Below are positions 1 to 7,666 of a stretch of 49,447 nt of DNA, in pieces (the first letter of the stretch is position 1; every line of letters begins with the position of its first letter). The DNA is taken from NCBI GenBank assembly GCA_903844385.1, contig CAIMTJ010000056.1:1-49447 (forward strand), in the 5' to 3' direction. Position numbers and translations under genes: made by a program. This DNA comes from an uncultured Burkholderiales bacterium (GTDB lineage: Bacteria; Pseudomonadota; Gammaproteobacteria; Burkholderiales; Burkholderiaceae_C). Below the pieces are notes generated by a model. The model ran no database searches and was not told the DNA's origin. It was given only the letters and a program-made list of their open reading frames with translations.

Positions 1-828
1 CGATCTGGACGCGACATGCCTGGCTCGAACTGGCACGTCTACCCTTACGACCCGGAAGGCCATCGCAATGAGCTTTACTACGGCATGGAACAAATTGGGT
101 GGACTGGAACTTCCAAGCCCAAAAAAGCCTACGACCGGGGCTTTCGAGAGCGGCCCAGTTTGCCCCAGGTCCCAGAATACATGGAAGTCGATAGATTACG
201 GGAAGCGGGTATCGACTTGAGCTCTGGCCACCGCGACCCAGAGAAAGAAGCCGCCACTTATGATGTGGATGGCATTTTGCTCCCTCGCCCCTTTAAGATT
301 GTGCGCCACGGACCCGTGGGTTTGTTTTGCAAGGACTTGGCGAGCATGGAGCATTTTTACACCCAGGTCATGGGTTTTCATAAAACTTGCGAAATCGACT
401 ACCAAGGTCATCGTTGTGTATTTTTACGATGCAACACCGAGCACCACTCTTTGGCCCTGTACCCCATTGCGCTTCGAGCTGTATTGGCAATGAGCGAGAG
501 AACCACCGTCATGCGTTTTGGCGTTCAAGTCGGCAGCTATCGTCAACTGCAAAACGCCCTGAAGTATTTGAAAGAAAGAGGCTGTACTTATATTGATGTC
601 CCCCCCGAATTGACACCTGGCATTGAGTACTCGGCCCATGTGCTCGATCCATCAGGACATGCTGTTCAGATCTATTTCAGCATGGAGCAAGTGGGCTGGG
701 ATGGCGTGGCGCGAACTCGGGGCTTGCAAGAGAGCTACCCGAGCCGACAGTGGCAAGACTGGCCCAAGACCATTGAGTCAAAAAGCGATACCTACATGGG
801 GGAGATCTTCCTGGGCCCATGGGGGTGA
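1..828 (+). CDS. VOC-family (extradiol dioxygenase-like) protein, 5' end cut by window
   Basis: The reading frame is open to base 1 and the first residues belong to the end of a VOC/glyoxalase domain (a DPEGHRNELYYGMEQ-type stretch), so the gene starts outside the window; the ATG at 16 is internal. A second VOC module follows (about residues 90-235 counted from 16), beginning at a conserved HGPVGLF and ending DPSGHAVQIYFSMEQ. Two tandem VOC modules are the layout of type I extradiol dioxygenases such as catechol 2,3-dioxygenase, where metal is held by two His and one Glu of the C-terminal domain. Here His is present at HGPVGLF and in the EHHSLAL segment, but the expected C-terminal Glu position reads Gln (VQIY) whereas the N-terminal module keeps Glu (NELY). 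Ring-cleavage activity is therefore uncertain; substrate unknown. It is convergent with the next gene. Confidence 0.75.
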   Translation, partial: RSGRDMPGSNWHVYPYDPEGHRNELYYGMEQIGWTGTSKPKKAYDRGFRERPSLPQVPEYMEVDRLREAGIDLSSGHRDPEKEAATYDVDGILLPRPFKIVRHGPVGLFCKDLASMEHFYTQVMGFHKTCEIDYQGHRCVFLRCNTEHHSLALYPIALRAVLAMSERTTVMRFGVQVGSYRQLQNALKYLKERGCTYIDVPPELTPGIEYSAHVLDPSGHAVQIYFSMEQVGWDGVARTRGLQESYPSRQWQDWPKTIESKSDTYMGEIFLGPWG

Positions 829-893
829 AATAGCGCCGTTCAATCCAAAGACAATCGAGTTTGATTTGCTGAACTTTGACAAGAGTCTTAGAA

Positions 894-921
894 AAAACAG
901 TTCAGATGATCAGTCTGTTTT
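894..921 (-). terminator. Terminator of the minus-strand exported protein gene
   Basis: The arms AAAACAG and CTGTTTT form a hairpin spanning the stop codon of the minus-strand gene. Read on the minus strand, the second arm runs into CTGTTTTTTC, giving a six-T tail. On the plus strand no U-tract follows, so it serves the minus-strand gene better. Confidence 0.5.
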
Positions 922-1896
922 AAGAACGTGTATTTTGCCTTTTTTGATTTTCTCTTCCAAGTTTTGAAACGACTCCATTTGCTCCACCAGGGGAAATATT
1001 TCTGCGTCATGGGTTTTGTAAAAACGTCTTCCCTGAGCGTTTTTCTCTAAGCTGAATTCTTTGACGATCCATTTCTTTCTGAACAATGCTTTGACTTGAA
1101 GTCGAGGAATGGGGCTATTGTTCTGCGGTTTGAGCACCAGTATCCCAGGCAACTCTTCCGTGAAATGATCTCGGGTGTGGTCGGGATGCCAGTCACCAGA
1201 GTAGACGCCAAAAAATCCGATGGGTGAGTGAAATACCTCCTCAATGGCTGGGGACTTCAGTGAGAACAATCGCAAATCTTCGTTGGAACATAAATTCCCC
1301 CCTGCGCCACAAGAATGGATGGTGATCCTCATGCCGATGGCGCGACCGAGCTCACCCAACTCGTAAGGCGCAAAGTCAAAACTGGCCAATTCCTCGTTGT
1401 CGCCCAGTTTCAAGTTCAAAATGGGCTTTAATTTTTTTTTCAATCCAAAGGTGTCCAGACCATTTTTTTTGTATTGAGAAAAGATGCCAAACGATACTTG
1501 CGGGTTTAACCATTTTTGTAATTCGTATTTTTTCAAACGAACTGGTTTTTTATCTGGGGTAGATTCCCAATAGACCCACCCTAAAAATTCATTTTTGGAA
1601 AAAGGCAGGGGCAGCATTCCAATATGAATGGTGTTGGGCGCTTGGGATCTGGTTTTGTCGTTGGTCAGAGCATCAAATATGGTTCTGGCGTTACCGTCAT
1701 CTTGAGCCAAGGCACCCAAGGTTTTCCAATAACTTGACATATCACCGTCCATCTCTTTCGAGAATTCAGCCTGATTGCCAGCGTCTTTGATGGATTGAGG
1801 TGTCTGATTTAAATTATCGGACTTGACCTCATTGGATGCGAAGTTCAGGTTACAAAAAAGAACATACATCAGAAAACCGACAGCAAGTTTTTTCAT
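910..1896 (-). CDS. Unrecognised exported protein
   Basis: I do not recognise a family. From the ATG at 1896 the protein starts MKKLAVGFLMYVLFCNLNFAS, a classic Sec signal peptide, followed by a polar region of about 300 residues. The open frame extends to 1944, and ATGs at 1902 and 1896 are the sensible starts because they place the positive residues directly before the hydrophobic core. The mature part is rich in Lys, Asn and aromatic residues and contains an HSCGAGGNLCSNED segment with two cysteines that could form a disulfide, plus SGDWHPDHTRDHF with several His/Asp. The C-terminal 60 residues are charged. Base composition is clearly more AT-rich than neighbouring genes, with runs of T and A, which may mean acquisition by transfer. 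It stands alone, convergent with the VOC gene. No function is assigned. Confidence 0.7.
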   Translation of the reverse strand: MKKLAVGFLMYVLFCNLNFASNEVKSDNLNQTPQSIKDAGNQAEFSKEMDGDMSSYWKTLGALAQDDGNARTIFDALTNDKTRSQAPNTIHIGMLPLPFSKNEFLGWVYWESTPDKKPVRLKKYELQKWLNPQVSFGIFSQYKKNGLDTFGLKKKLKPILNLKLGDNEELASFDFAPYELGELGRAIGMRITIHSCGAGGNLCSNEDLRLFSLKSPAIEEVFHSPIGFFGVYSGDWHPDHTRDHFTEELPGILVLKPQNNSPIPRLQVKALFRKKWIVKEFSLEKNAQGRRFYKTHDAEIFPLVEQMESFQNLEEKIKKGKIHVLKTD

Positions 1897-2273
1897 GGTC
1901 ATGGTGTGCAAACATTGGCAAAATAATAATCCATTGATTATCACTTCAAAATGCTTTGAATGAGCAATAGTCCTCCCAGAATCTCAAGAATGCAAGCCAA
2001 TTGGAACATTTGAACGTCATGCTCAACTGATCCTCCACTCTCACATTCACCGATGCATGGTTGGGCTCAGTGCTCTTTGAATGACCGGTAGATCAAGGGC
2101 TTGGGATCGGTCGCATCGCGCTCATCATCAGCTTGAACGCTTAAAAAATATATTCATAGATCTGTCAAATTGACATGACAAAATACCAAAGAGTCATCCA
2201 GGCTCATCTTTAAAGTCAGTTATACTTTTGTCGTGAAATTTTGCTTTAAACACTCTGCATAAAGGTTGAAATC
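1897..2273. other. Intergenic region with divergent promoters for the exported protein and TerB-like genes
   Basis: No gene is seen. At 2163-2175 there is a perfect palindrome TGTCAA-A-TTGACA. A -10-like TATACT lies at 2221-2226, without a convincing -35, and would serve the TerB-like gene. AAAGG lies shortly before the ATG at 2274. Confidence 0.4.
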
Positions 2274-2690
2274 ATGGGACTATTCGATGTATTCAAAAGT
2301 GAACCAATCAAACTCAATCCTTATTTGAGCTTGGCAGTCGGCCTGCTGTACATGATGGCCGCCGATGGTCAAATCGAGGAAGAAGAAGTGGGTCAATTGA
2401 GAACTGTCTTTGGCCGTGACGACAATGTGATTCAAATGGCCCTGAAGTACTTGAAAAGCACCCCTATCGACCAATTTTTGAGTGAAAGTGCTGCGGTGAT
2501 GAATGAGCAGCAAAAACTCTGCTTGCTCATCAATATGGCTGACTCACTGTTATCCGATGGACGAGCTGAACCCAACGAGCAAGCTCTTTTCATGAAAGCC
2601 TTGGGTGCATATGGGATGACAGAGGCTTCATTTTCACCCTACTTCCAAACCATCCTGATCAAAAACAACCGTTCAGTCTTCAAAAGTTGA
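2274..2690 (+). CDS. TerB-family (tellurite resistance TerB-like) protein
   Basis: A 138-residue, soluble, acidic and helical protein. The segment GLLYMMAADGQIEEEEVGQL followed later by LLINMADSLLSDGRAEPNEQ matches the two acidic DG-containing helix-turn-helix repeats of the TerB fold, in which Asp/Glu residues bind metal. These proteins are cytosolic or membrane-associated and occur in stress-response contexts; no ter operon partners are present here, so a role in tellurite resistance should not be assumed. AAAGG precedes the ATG at 2274, and a GC-rich hairpin with a T-run follows the gene, so it is probably monocistronic. Confidence 0.75.
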   Translation: MGLFDVFKSEPIKLNPYLSLAVGLLYMMAADGQIEEEEVGQLRTVFGRDDNVIQMALKYLKSTPIDQFLSESAAVMNEQQKLCLLINMADSLLSDGRAEPNEQALFMKALGAYGMTEASFSPYFQTILIKNNRSVFKS

Positions 2691-2717
2691 ACGAACATGC
2701 ATTGGATCGCTGACAAC

Positions 2718-2743
2718 GGGGTCTTGGGTTTGAAGACCCCTTT
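2718..2743 (+). terminator. Rho-independent terminator of the TerB-like gene
   Basis: An eight-base-pair stem GGGGTCTT / AAGACCCC with a seven-base loop is followed by TTT. It lies 28 bases after the stop codon of the TerB-like gene. Confidence 0.65.
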
Positions 2744-2878
2744 GGAGGGCTGCATGGGACGACAGACTTGATGCCAAGCCGATGAAATTACAGTTTTTAC
2801 CCCAGCATTAGATCATTTGTCTGTTGCTTTCAGCGCCGAGTTTACAGTTTGGACATGAAAGTTGGGGGTTTAAGCAAT

Positions 2879-2904
2879 TATAATTACTCCATTCCAATTG
2901 GAGA
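2879..2904 (+). promoter_or_regulatory. -10 element and Shine-Dalgarno of the Thr/Ser-rich ORF
   Basis: A perfect TATAAT lies at 2879-2884 and GGAGA at 2900-2904, six bases before the ATG at 2911. No consensus -35 is found at the usual distance. Together these signals favour the 2911 frame over the overlapping ORFs in the same segment. Confidence 0.45.
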
Positions 2905-2910
2905 CAGAAC

Positions 2911-3288
2911 ATGACCATTGCCAAAATCAAGAGCAACAGCACTTCTTCCGTGATGACCACCACATGGGCACCTGTGGCGGGTTCAACGCCGGCATCCGTT
3001 TCTGCTTCGACCCATTTCACCATGCCTCCCGGTGTCGTGCTCTCAACCAGCGGACACACCTTGCCCACACCCGACAGCAGCACAGCCATGGACTGGATGA
3101 CCACCTTGTTTTCCCATACCCCTGCAGTGGCAAGCAATGGTTCGGCGCCAAGCACGACAACGACAACTCACTCCTTCACCGGTAGCGCAACCAGCACTCA
3201 CCCGGTCGCCCCCATCACGTTGGTGGGTACACACGCCCCTACTCACACCACCACGGGTGTCAACAGCGGACACGGCTCCTCATCCTGA
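2911..3288 (+). CDS. Thr/Ser-rich low-complexity hypothetical protein
   Basis: A 125-residue ORF composed largely of Thr, Ser, Ala, Pro, Gly and His with no cysteine, no signal peptide and no membrane segment (examples: STTTTTTHSFTGSATST, GTHAPTHTTTG). I do not recognise a family. It is preferred over the overlapping frames because it has GGAGA six bases before the ATG and a TATAAT upstream, and because a hairpin follows the stop codon. Such a composition suggests an intrinsically disordered chain. The protein could be secreted by a route without a cleavable signal, or the frame may be spurious; expression evidence is lacking. Confidence 0.45.
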   Translation: MTIAKIKSNSTSSVMTTTWAPVAGSTPASVSASTHFTMPPGVVLSTSGHTLPTPDSSTAMDWMTTLFSHTPAVASNGSAPSTTTTTHSFTGSATSTHPVAPITLVGTHAPTHTTTGVNSGHGSSS

Positions 3289-3302
3289 AGCTTAAGAATC
3301 AA

Positions 3303-3327
3303 CAGGCCTTGACTATTTCAAGGCCTG
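3303..3327. terminator. Bidirectional hairpin between convergent genes
   Basis: A perfect ten-base-pair stem CAGGCCTTGA / TCAAGGCCTG with loop CTATT lies between the Thr/Ser-rich ORF and the convergent glycerophosphodiesterase gene. T-tracts on either side are short, so it may act as a weak shared terminator. Confidence 0.5.
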
Positions 3328-3338
3328 GATCGATATCC

Positions 3339-4490
3339 TTAGGCAAATGACTTGATCGCAGTGGCACCCAAGCCACTGTCATCTGTAAAGAAGCCATCAA
3401 TACCTGCAGCCATATAGGTTTGCATCTCGGCTACCGAACCCTCGTCGTGGCGAGCATTTTCACCGGCTTGACTTCTAAAGTCAGCGGCTAAAAATCGATT
3501 CTCTGGCCTGAATGTCCACGTATGAACGAGCAAACCAGCCTCGTGGGCATCGGCCACCAAGCGTGAGGGTGGTGCCAATTTTTGATCTGCATCCAAAGGG
3601 ATGACCATGCGCTGAGATGGGGCCACCACGTCCGCATATTGCGCGACAGCTCTGAGTCCCTTGGGTGAAATCATATCGGCATAGGTCGTCGAGGAACCCG
3701 ATGCAACCGCGTCTCCAGGCCGCATATTCGCCGCATCCACCAATTGCATCAAGCGTAAGTTGCGACGCTTGCCCAACATGCCTCTGAGCACTTTCAGGTT
3801 AGAGACCTCAAAGGACTGGATCTCGAGTGGAGCAAATCGTGAGTAGGTGTGGGCCTCAATGGTTTTGACCAAGATTTCCTCCACATTCAAACCCAAACTG
3901 TTGTGGTGAGTTGAATGCTTAAGCTCAGGTACCAATCCAATCACACGCCCAGTGGCTTGGGACTCGGCAGCCACGGCCTCAATCACTTCATCAAAAGTTG
4001 GAATTTGATACTGACCATCGAATGCGGTGTTGGCCACGCGCACCAAGGGTAAGCGCTCAATGGCCCTCAAACGTTTGAGCTCGACCAGGGTAAAGTCCTC
4101 CACAAACCAACCTTCTTGCTTCACGCCATCAATTGTTTTGGTGGTGCGTTTGTTAGCAAATTCCGCTCGACGAGACACATCGCTGGTTTCGGTCAAATTA
4201 TTCTCATGACGGGCCACCAACACCCCATCTTTGGTACACACCAAGTCAGGCTCTATGTAATCCGCACCTTGGTGCATGGCCAACACATAGGCGGCCAAAG
4301 TGTGCTCAGGCCTTTGAGCACTGCACCCACGGTGAGCAAAAAGCTCAACTCGCGCACTCAACCTTGGCAAACGAGCACTCACTGATGGTGTGGCCGACTG
4401 AGCAGCGACCATCCCACTGCCAAATCCCAGGCTCGCTGCCGCAGTCGCGCCCAGCAAGACTCTTCGCTCAAGATTGAAGGCGCGATTCAT
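3339..4490 (-). CDS. Glycerophosphodiester phosphodiesterase, exported (GlpQ-like)
   Basis: A 383-residue GDPD-family enzyme that hydrolyses deacylated phospholipid diesters to sn-glycerol 3-phosphate plus alcohol. The catalytic HRG is at residues 53-55, followed by PEHT (Glu62), the metal-binding EPD (Glu80, Asp82) and a second catalytic His at ARHENN (His95), which is the family's active-site set. The N-terminus LERRVLLGATAAASLGFG has twin arginines before a hydrophobic stretch and an AAQ cleavage region, consistent with Tat export to the periplasm. The start lies two bases after the stop of the upstream TonB-dependent receptor gene, so the two are co-transcribed, apparently from a Pho-box promoter. 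This context points to scavenging of phosphate from glycerophosphodiesters under phosphate limitation. Confidence 0.9.
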   Translation of the reverse strand: MNRAFNLERRVLLGATAAASLGFGSGMVAAQSATPSVSARLPRLSARVELFAHRGCSAQRPEHTLAAYVLAMHQGADYIEPDLVCTKDGVLVARHENNLTETSDVSRRAEFANKRTTKTIDGVKQEGWFVEDFTLVELKRLRAIERLPLVRVANTAFDGQYQIPTFDEVIEAVAAESQATGRVIGLVPELKHSTHHNSLGLNVEEILVKTIEAHTYSRFAPLEIQSFEVSNLKVLRGMLGKRRNLRLMQLVDAANMRPGDAVASGSSTTYADMISPKGLRAVAQYADVVAPSQRMVIPLDADQKLAPPSRLVADAHEAGLLVHTWTFRPENRFLAADFRSQAGENARHDEGSVAEMQTYMAAGIDGFFTDDSGLGATAIKSFA

Positions 4491-4492
4491 GA

Positions 4493-6889
4493 TCAGAAAG
4501 AACCGCTGAAGGTCACGAAGAACATCCGTGGAGGAATAGGGTAAGTTGCGTATCCGCCTGTGGTGTTGCTTGGTGCACTGGCAATCACGTTCATATCACC
4601 CGTCGTATTGGCCAAATTGGTGACGGTCAAACGCAATTTTGAATCCTTAAGCAATGCACCATTGAGTTCGGGCATTTTACGGGTCACATTCATGGACATC
4701 AACAAATAAGGATTGACATAGACATCATTGGTATAGGTTGCATAACGCTTACCGACATAGTCACCCAAGAGTTGAGCTTCGACATCTCCGATTTGTGCAG
4801 TCAACACAAATTTCTCAAGCCACTGGGGACTTCCAGGGACTTGCATACCAGACGTGTTGATGACACCACCTGTGGCGCCTGTTGCGTAGTTGTTGTTGTA
4901 AGTGGTGTGGTTGTAGGACAAGGCATTGTAAAAAGAGAAGCGATTGCCAAAATGCAGTGTGCCGCCCAAATCAATACCATTGGTTGTCACGCCGCCCACG
5001 TTGGCCAAAATAGGATTTCCTGGATTGATCGTGTTGACGGTCGGTGTTGATGTGATGGCCAACAAACGATTGCGAAAATCCACATGGTACATGTTGACTT
5101 GTCCGTCAATCGCAGTTAGTACATCCCCGTTGAATTTGCGACTACCACGGTAGCCCAATTCGTAGGTCGTAGAAGTCTCTGGCTGCACTGTATTCTTGAA
5201 TAGATCAAAAGCAGCTTGTGAGCTCAAGCTCCAAGGAGATAAACCGCCTGCTCCGTAGTTGATGAACTGGCGAATGTTTTGTTGAACATTGGCAAAGATT
5301 TCATCTTGAGGAGACAAAGACCACACGGCACCCAACTGAGGCAAGAATGGCTTGGTCGTGTTGATGCTTCCAACAGGCAATCCAGTGGATGTTCCAGAAA
5401 TAGATGCCAATTTTTGTTGCACCGGAAACTGCCCAGTGGCATTTTGAATCGTTGACTTAAAGCCAGCTTGTAGGGTCAAGTCTGAGCTCACCGACCAAGA
5501 GTCTTGCAAGTGCAATTGGGTCTCAATGGTTTTTCCGTAAAAAGAATACTGCGTAAAGTTCGGGTTTCCGCTGGGTATTTGATACGGTGTACCAGGGTTT
5601 GCAGCCGTGAAAGGATACCAATTGCGGGCTTGAGTTGACTGATTTTGTTCCCACCAAAGACCGGCTTGAATCTTGTGGTCTCCAATTTCAGTCTCAATTT
5701 TGCTGGTAAAACCAGGCCTATTGATTTGATACTCGGTGGTGCGCAAAGCAATATTGGAGCCGCCAAAAACCTGATTGAGGTTTTGACCGGGATAGTAAAC
5801 ACCAAAGAGTCCGGGTAAACCGGCGACACCAATGGGGCCTGCGACCAAACCCGCACCATTGTCTTTGTGCAGATAAAACATATTGCTCAATGTCGTGTTT
5901 TCAGCAAGTTTTGAATCGTACTTGATATAAGTCAGGTAATCTCGACGTTGTGCAGCACTGTAATAATTGCTGTAATTGTCGGCCTGAGCCGCTGGTGTGG
6001 CACCAGTGCTTGGGTTCAAATATGACTGATAGGCCGCCAAGTTTGGATAAATGAAAGGCCGTGTGTAAGGCAAATAGGCCTCACCCAACTTGCGGGTGAT
6101 GGAATCTTCATTGGGTTCAACTTTTTGGTTGTAGTCAAAAAAGGCGGTCAGTCGATCAGCACCCAAAGACTTGACGAATTTTGCATTGAATTGTGTACCA
6201 CCTTGATATCCAGGAAAGTCCCACGCCCTGGCCCTTTGGTTGAGGACGGAGAAATAGGCCGAACTGTCGTTATTGATGCCGGTATCGTAACGGGCCATGG
6301 TGCGAGAAGTCTCGAAGCTACCTAAAGTTTGCTCAAACGACGCGCCTCGCTTGGCCTTGGGGTTGGAGCTGAACATCTCGATGGTGCCCCCTAAGTTACT
6401 GGCAGAAGCCGTACCCAAGTCACCGGCGCCTGTGGACAAAACCACACGACTCACGTTCTCGCTGATGATGGCACGTTGAGGTGACAAACCATTCCAGTTG
6501 CCATACTGTTGGTCACCCAATGGAACGCCGTCCAAGGTATAGCCCAATTGTTGAGCGCTAAATCCGTGAACAAACAGGGAGGCATTTTGCTCGTTGTTGC
6601 CCCAAGGATCGGCAGTCTGATAACTGACACCAGGCAAGTACTCAAGAGACTTTAAGGGGTTACTACCAGACAAGGGGGCCTGAATATCTTGTGCAGACAA
6701 GGCAGTGGTGGACTTCACGCGTTTGCTATTGATCTGAACCGTTTGAAAAACTGCGTTTGCAGTATCTTTATCACTTTTATCATCTTGAGCCCAGGAGGCT
6801 TGAGAAGCCAGGAGAAGCATGACTGCAGAGGCCGTGACCGACAAGCGACACAATTCAAGAGAGGTGACAGTTTTTTTGGAGTTCTTCAT
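4493..6889 (-). CDS. TonB-dependent outer-membrane receptor
   Basis: About 798 residues from the ATG at 6889 (MKNSKKTV). The open frame extends to 6949, but the shorter start places a signal peptide at the N-terminus ending ASWAQ and leaves the Pho box upstream. A plug domain follows (SNPLKSLEYLPGVSYQTADPWG, then LFVHGFSAQQLGYTLDGVPLGDQQYGNWNG), then a long beta-barrel ending PPRMFFVTFSGSF with the terminal Phe typical of outer-membrane barrels. Such receptors import scarce ligands using TonB energy. The ligand cannot be read from the sequence. The downstream GlpQ-like enzyme, the neighbouring C-P lyase locus and the Pho box suggest an organophosphorus compound rather than iron chelates. It is first in a two-gene operon. 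Confidence 0.9.
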   Translation of the reverse strand: MKNSKKTVTSLELCRLSVTASAVMLLLASQASWAQDDKSDKDTANAVFQTVQINSKRVKSTTALSAQDIQAPLSGSNPLKSLEYLPGVSYQTADPWGNNEQNASLFVHGFSAQQLGYTLDGVPLGDQQYGNWNGLSPQRAIISENVSRVVLSTGAGDLGTASASNLGGTIEMFSSNPKAKRGASFEQTLGSFETSRTMARYDTGINNDSSAYFSVLNQRARAWDFPGYQGGTQFNAKFVKSLGADRLTAFFDYNQKVEPNEDSITRKLGEAYLPYTRPFIYPNLAAYQSYLNPSTGATPAAQADNYSNYYSAAQRRDYLTYIKYDSKLAENTTLSNMFYLHKDNGAGLVAGPIGVAGLPGLFGVYYPGQNLNQVFGGSNIALRTTEYQINRPGFTSKIETEIGDHKIQAGLWWEQNQSTQARNWYPFTAANPGTPYQIPSGNPNFTQYSFYGKTIETQLHLQDSWSVSSDLTLQAGFKSTIQNATGQFPVQQKLASISGTSTGLPVGSINTTKPFLPQLGAVWSLSPQDEIFANVQQNIRQFINYGAGGLSPWSLSSQAAFDLFKNTVQPETSTTYELGYRGSRKFNGDVLTAIDGQVNMYHVDFRNRLLAITSTPTVNTINPGNPILANVGGVTTNGIDLGGTLHFGNRFSFYNALSYNHTTYNNNYATGATGGVINTSGMQVPGSPQWLEKFVLTAQIGDVEAQLLGDYVGKRYATYTNDVYVNPYLLMSMNVTRKMPELNGALLKDSKLRLTVTNLANTTGDMNVIASAPSNTTGGYATYPIPPRMFFVTFSGSF

Positions 6890-6932
6890 TAGTTTAAGGT
6901 GCGAAAAATTGAAAGTTCTTAAAGCGCAATCA

Positions 6933-6966
6933 AATGTAGAACCCTCCAATTACATTTTCATGACAT
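6933..6966 (-). promoter_or_regulatory. Pho box and -10 of the TonB receptor-GDPD operon
   Basis: Read on the minus strand, bases 6966-6949 give ATGTCATGAAAATGTAAT, which matches the E. coli Pho-box consensus (two 7-base repeats with 4-base spacing) at 15 of 18 positions. Ten bases downstream is TACATT (6938-6933), the correct place for the -10 of a PhoB-activated promoter. The coding start at 6889 lies about 60 bases downstream of the box. Confidence 0.75.
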
Positions 6967-7114
6967 TTTGCTCAACAAAGAATTCGATTAACAATGAGAT
7001 ATTGCCGGCAAATAGAATAATGGTTATAAACACAAGCAACGTTTATCTCAACAAATTCATCATGAAATGGTCATGAACATGAAATGTTGCATGAGCGACT
7101 AAATTCCTTCAATG

Positions 7115-7666
7115 TCACATCTCTATGTATTGCAGCAACTGCTCAAGAGCAGCATCCAAGGTTGTATCGTTCAAGATTTCTTTGGCGTATAGAGTTGAAT
7201 TTTGCGAGAGTTCACGAGAGCGGTGAATTCTGTTTTCAATTTCAGTCGCGTTTTCGCGATTGCGACTCATTAATCGTTCTTTAATGATGGATTCACTGGC
7301 TGTGATGTGAACCACTTCCACCTGGGGATACATTTTTTTAACCTCTAGGCAATAGGCTCTAGAGCCATTGATGAGCGCCAAAGGGTAAGTCAAAGCAATC
7401 TTCAATTCGCTCAACTTCACGCCATATTGGTGTTGATTGGCACACCAATTCATGGCCATCGACTGAGATTCAATCGCTTTGACAAAATCATCGGCTGATA
7501 AAAAAACATCCATTGGAGACGAGTCATGGCTTGGACGATCCACTTGTCTTTTCACAAAATAAATTTTGGAATTCAACCCCGGTATTTCTCTCAAACGATT
7601 GATCAAGGCATCTTTGCCTGCACCAGAAGGCCCCACCACATAGAGCAGTCGATTTTTTGGATTCAT
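7115..7666 (-). CDS. phnN: Ribose 1,5-bisphosphate phosphokinase PhnN
   Basis: A 183-residue guanylate-kinase-fold enzyme that phosphorylates ribose 1,5-bisphosphate to PRPP, the exit step of the C-P lyase pathway in the cytoplasm. The Walker A GPSGAGKD lies at residues 12-19, preceded by the LLYVVGPSG strand typical of PhnN. The middle part has a KRQVDRP segment in the nucleotide-monophosphate-binding region. Length matches the family (about 185). The ATG overlaps the TGA of the DUF1045 gene by four bases, so the two are translationally coupled and transcribed away from phnG. The gene ends beside the receptor operon, whose promoter region lies just beyond its stop. Confidence 0.92.
   Translation of the reverse strand: MNPKNRLLYVVGPSGAGKDALINRLREIPGLNSKIYFVKRQVDRPSHDSSPMDVFLSADDFVKAIESQSMAMNWCANQHQYGVKLSELKIALTYPLALINGSRAYCLEVKKMYPQVEVVHITASESIIKERLMSRNRENATEIENRIHRSRELSQNSTLYAKEILNDTTLDAALEQLLQYIEM

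Noticed and set aside
2163-2180. A Pho box before the TerB-like gene
   Set aside because: TGTCAA-A-TTGACA is an inverted repeat, and no second direct repeat lies 11 bases after the first; Pho boxes are direct repeats.
2808-3185. Minus-strand ORF 2808-3155 and plus-strand ORF 2898-3185
   Set aside because: They overlap the Thr/Ser-rich frame at 2911, which alone has a well-placed Shine-Dalgarno and a -10. Their sequences have no family features.
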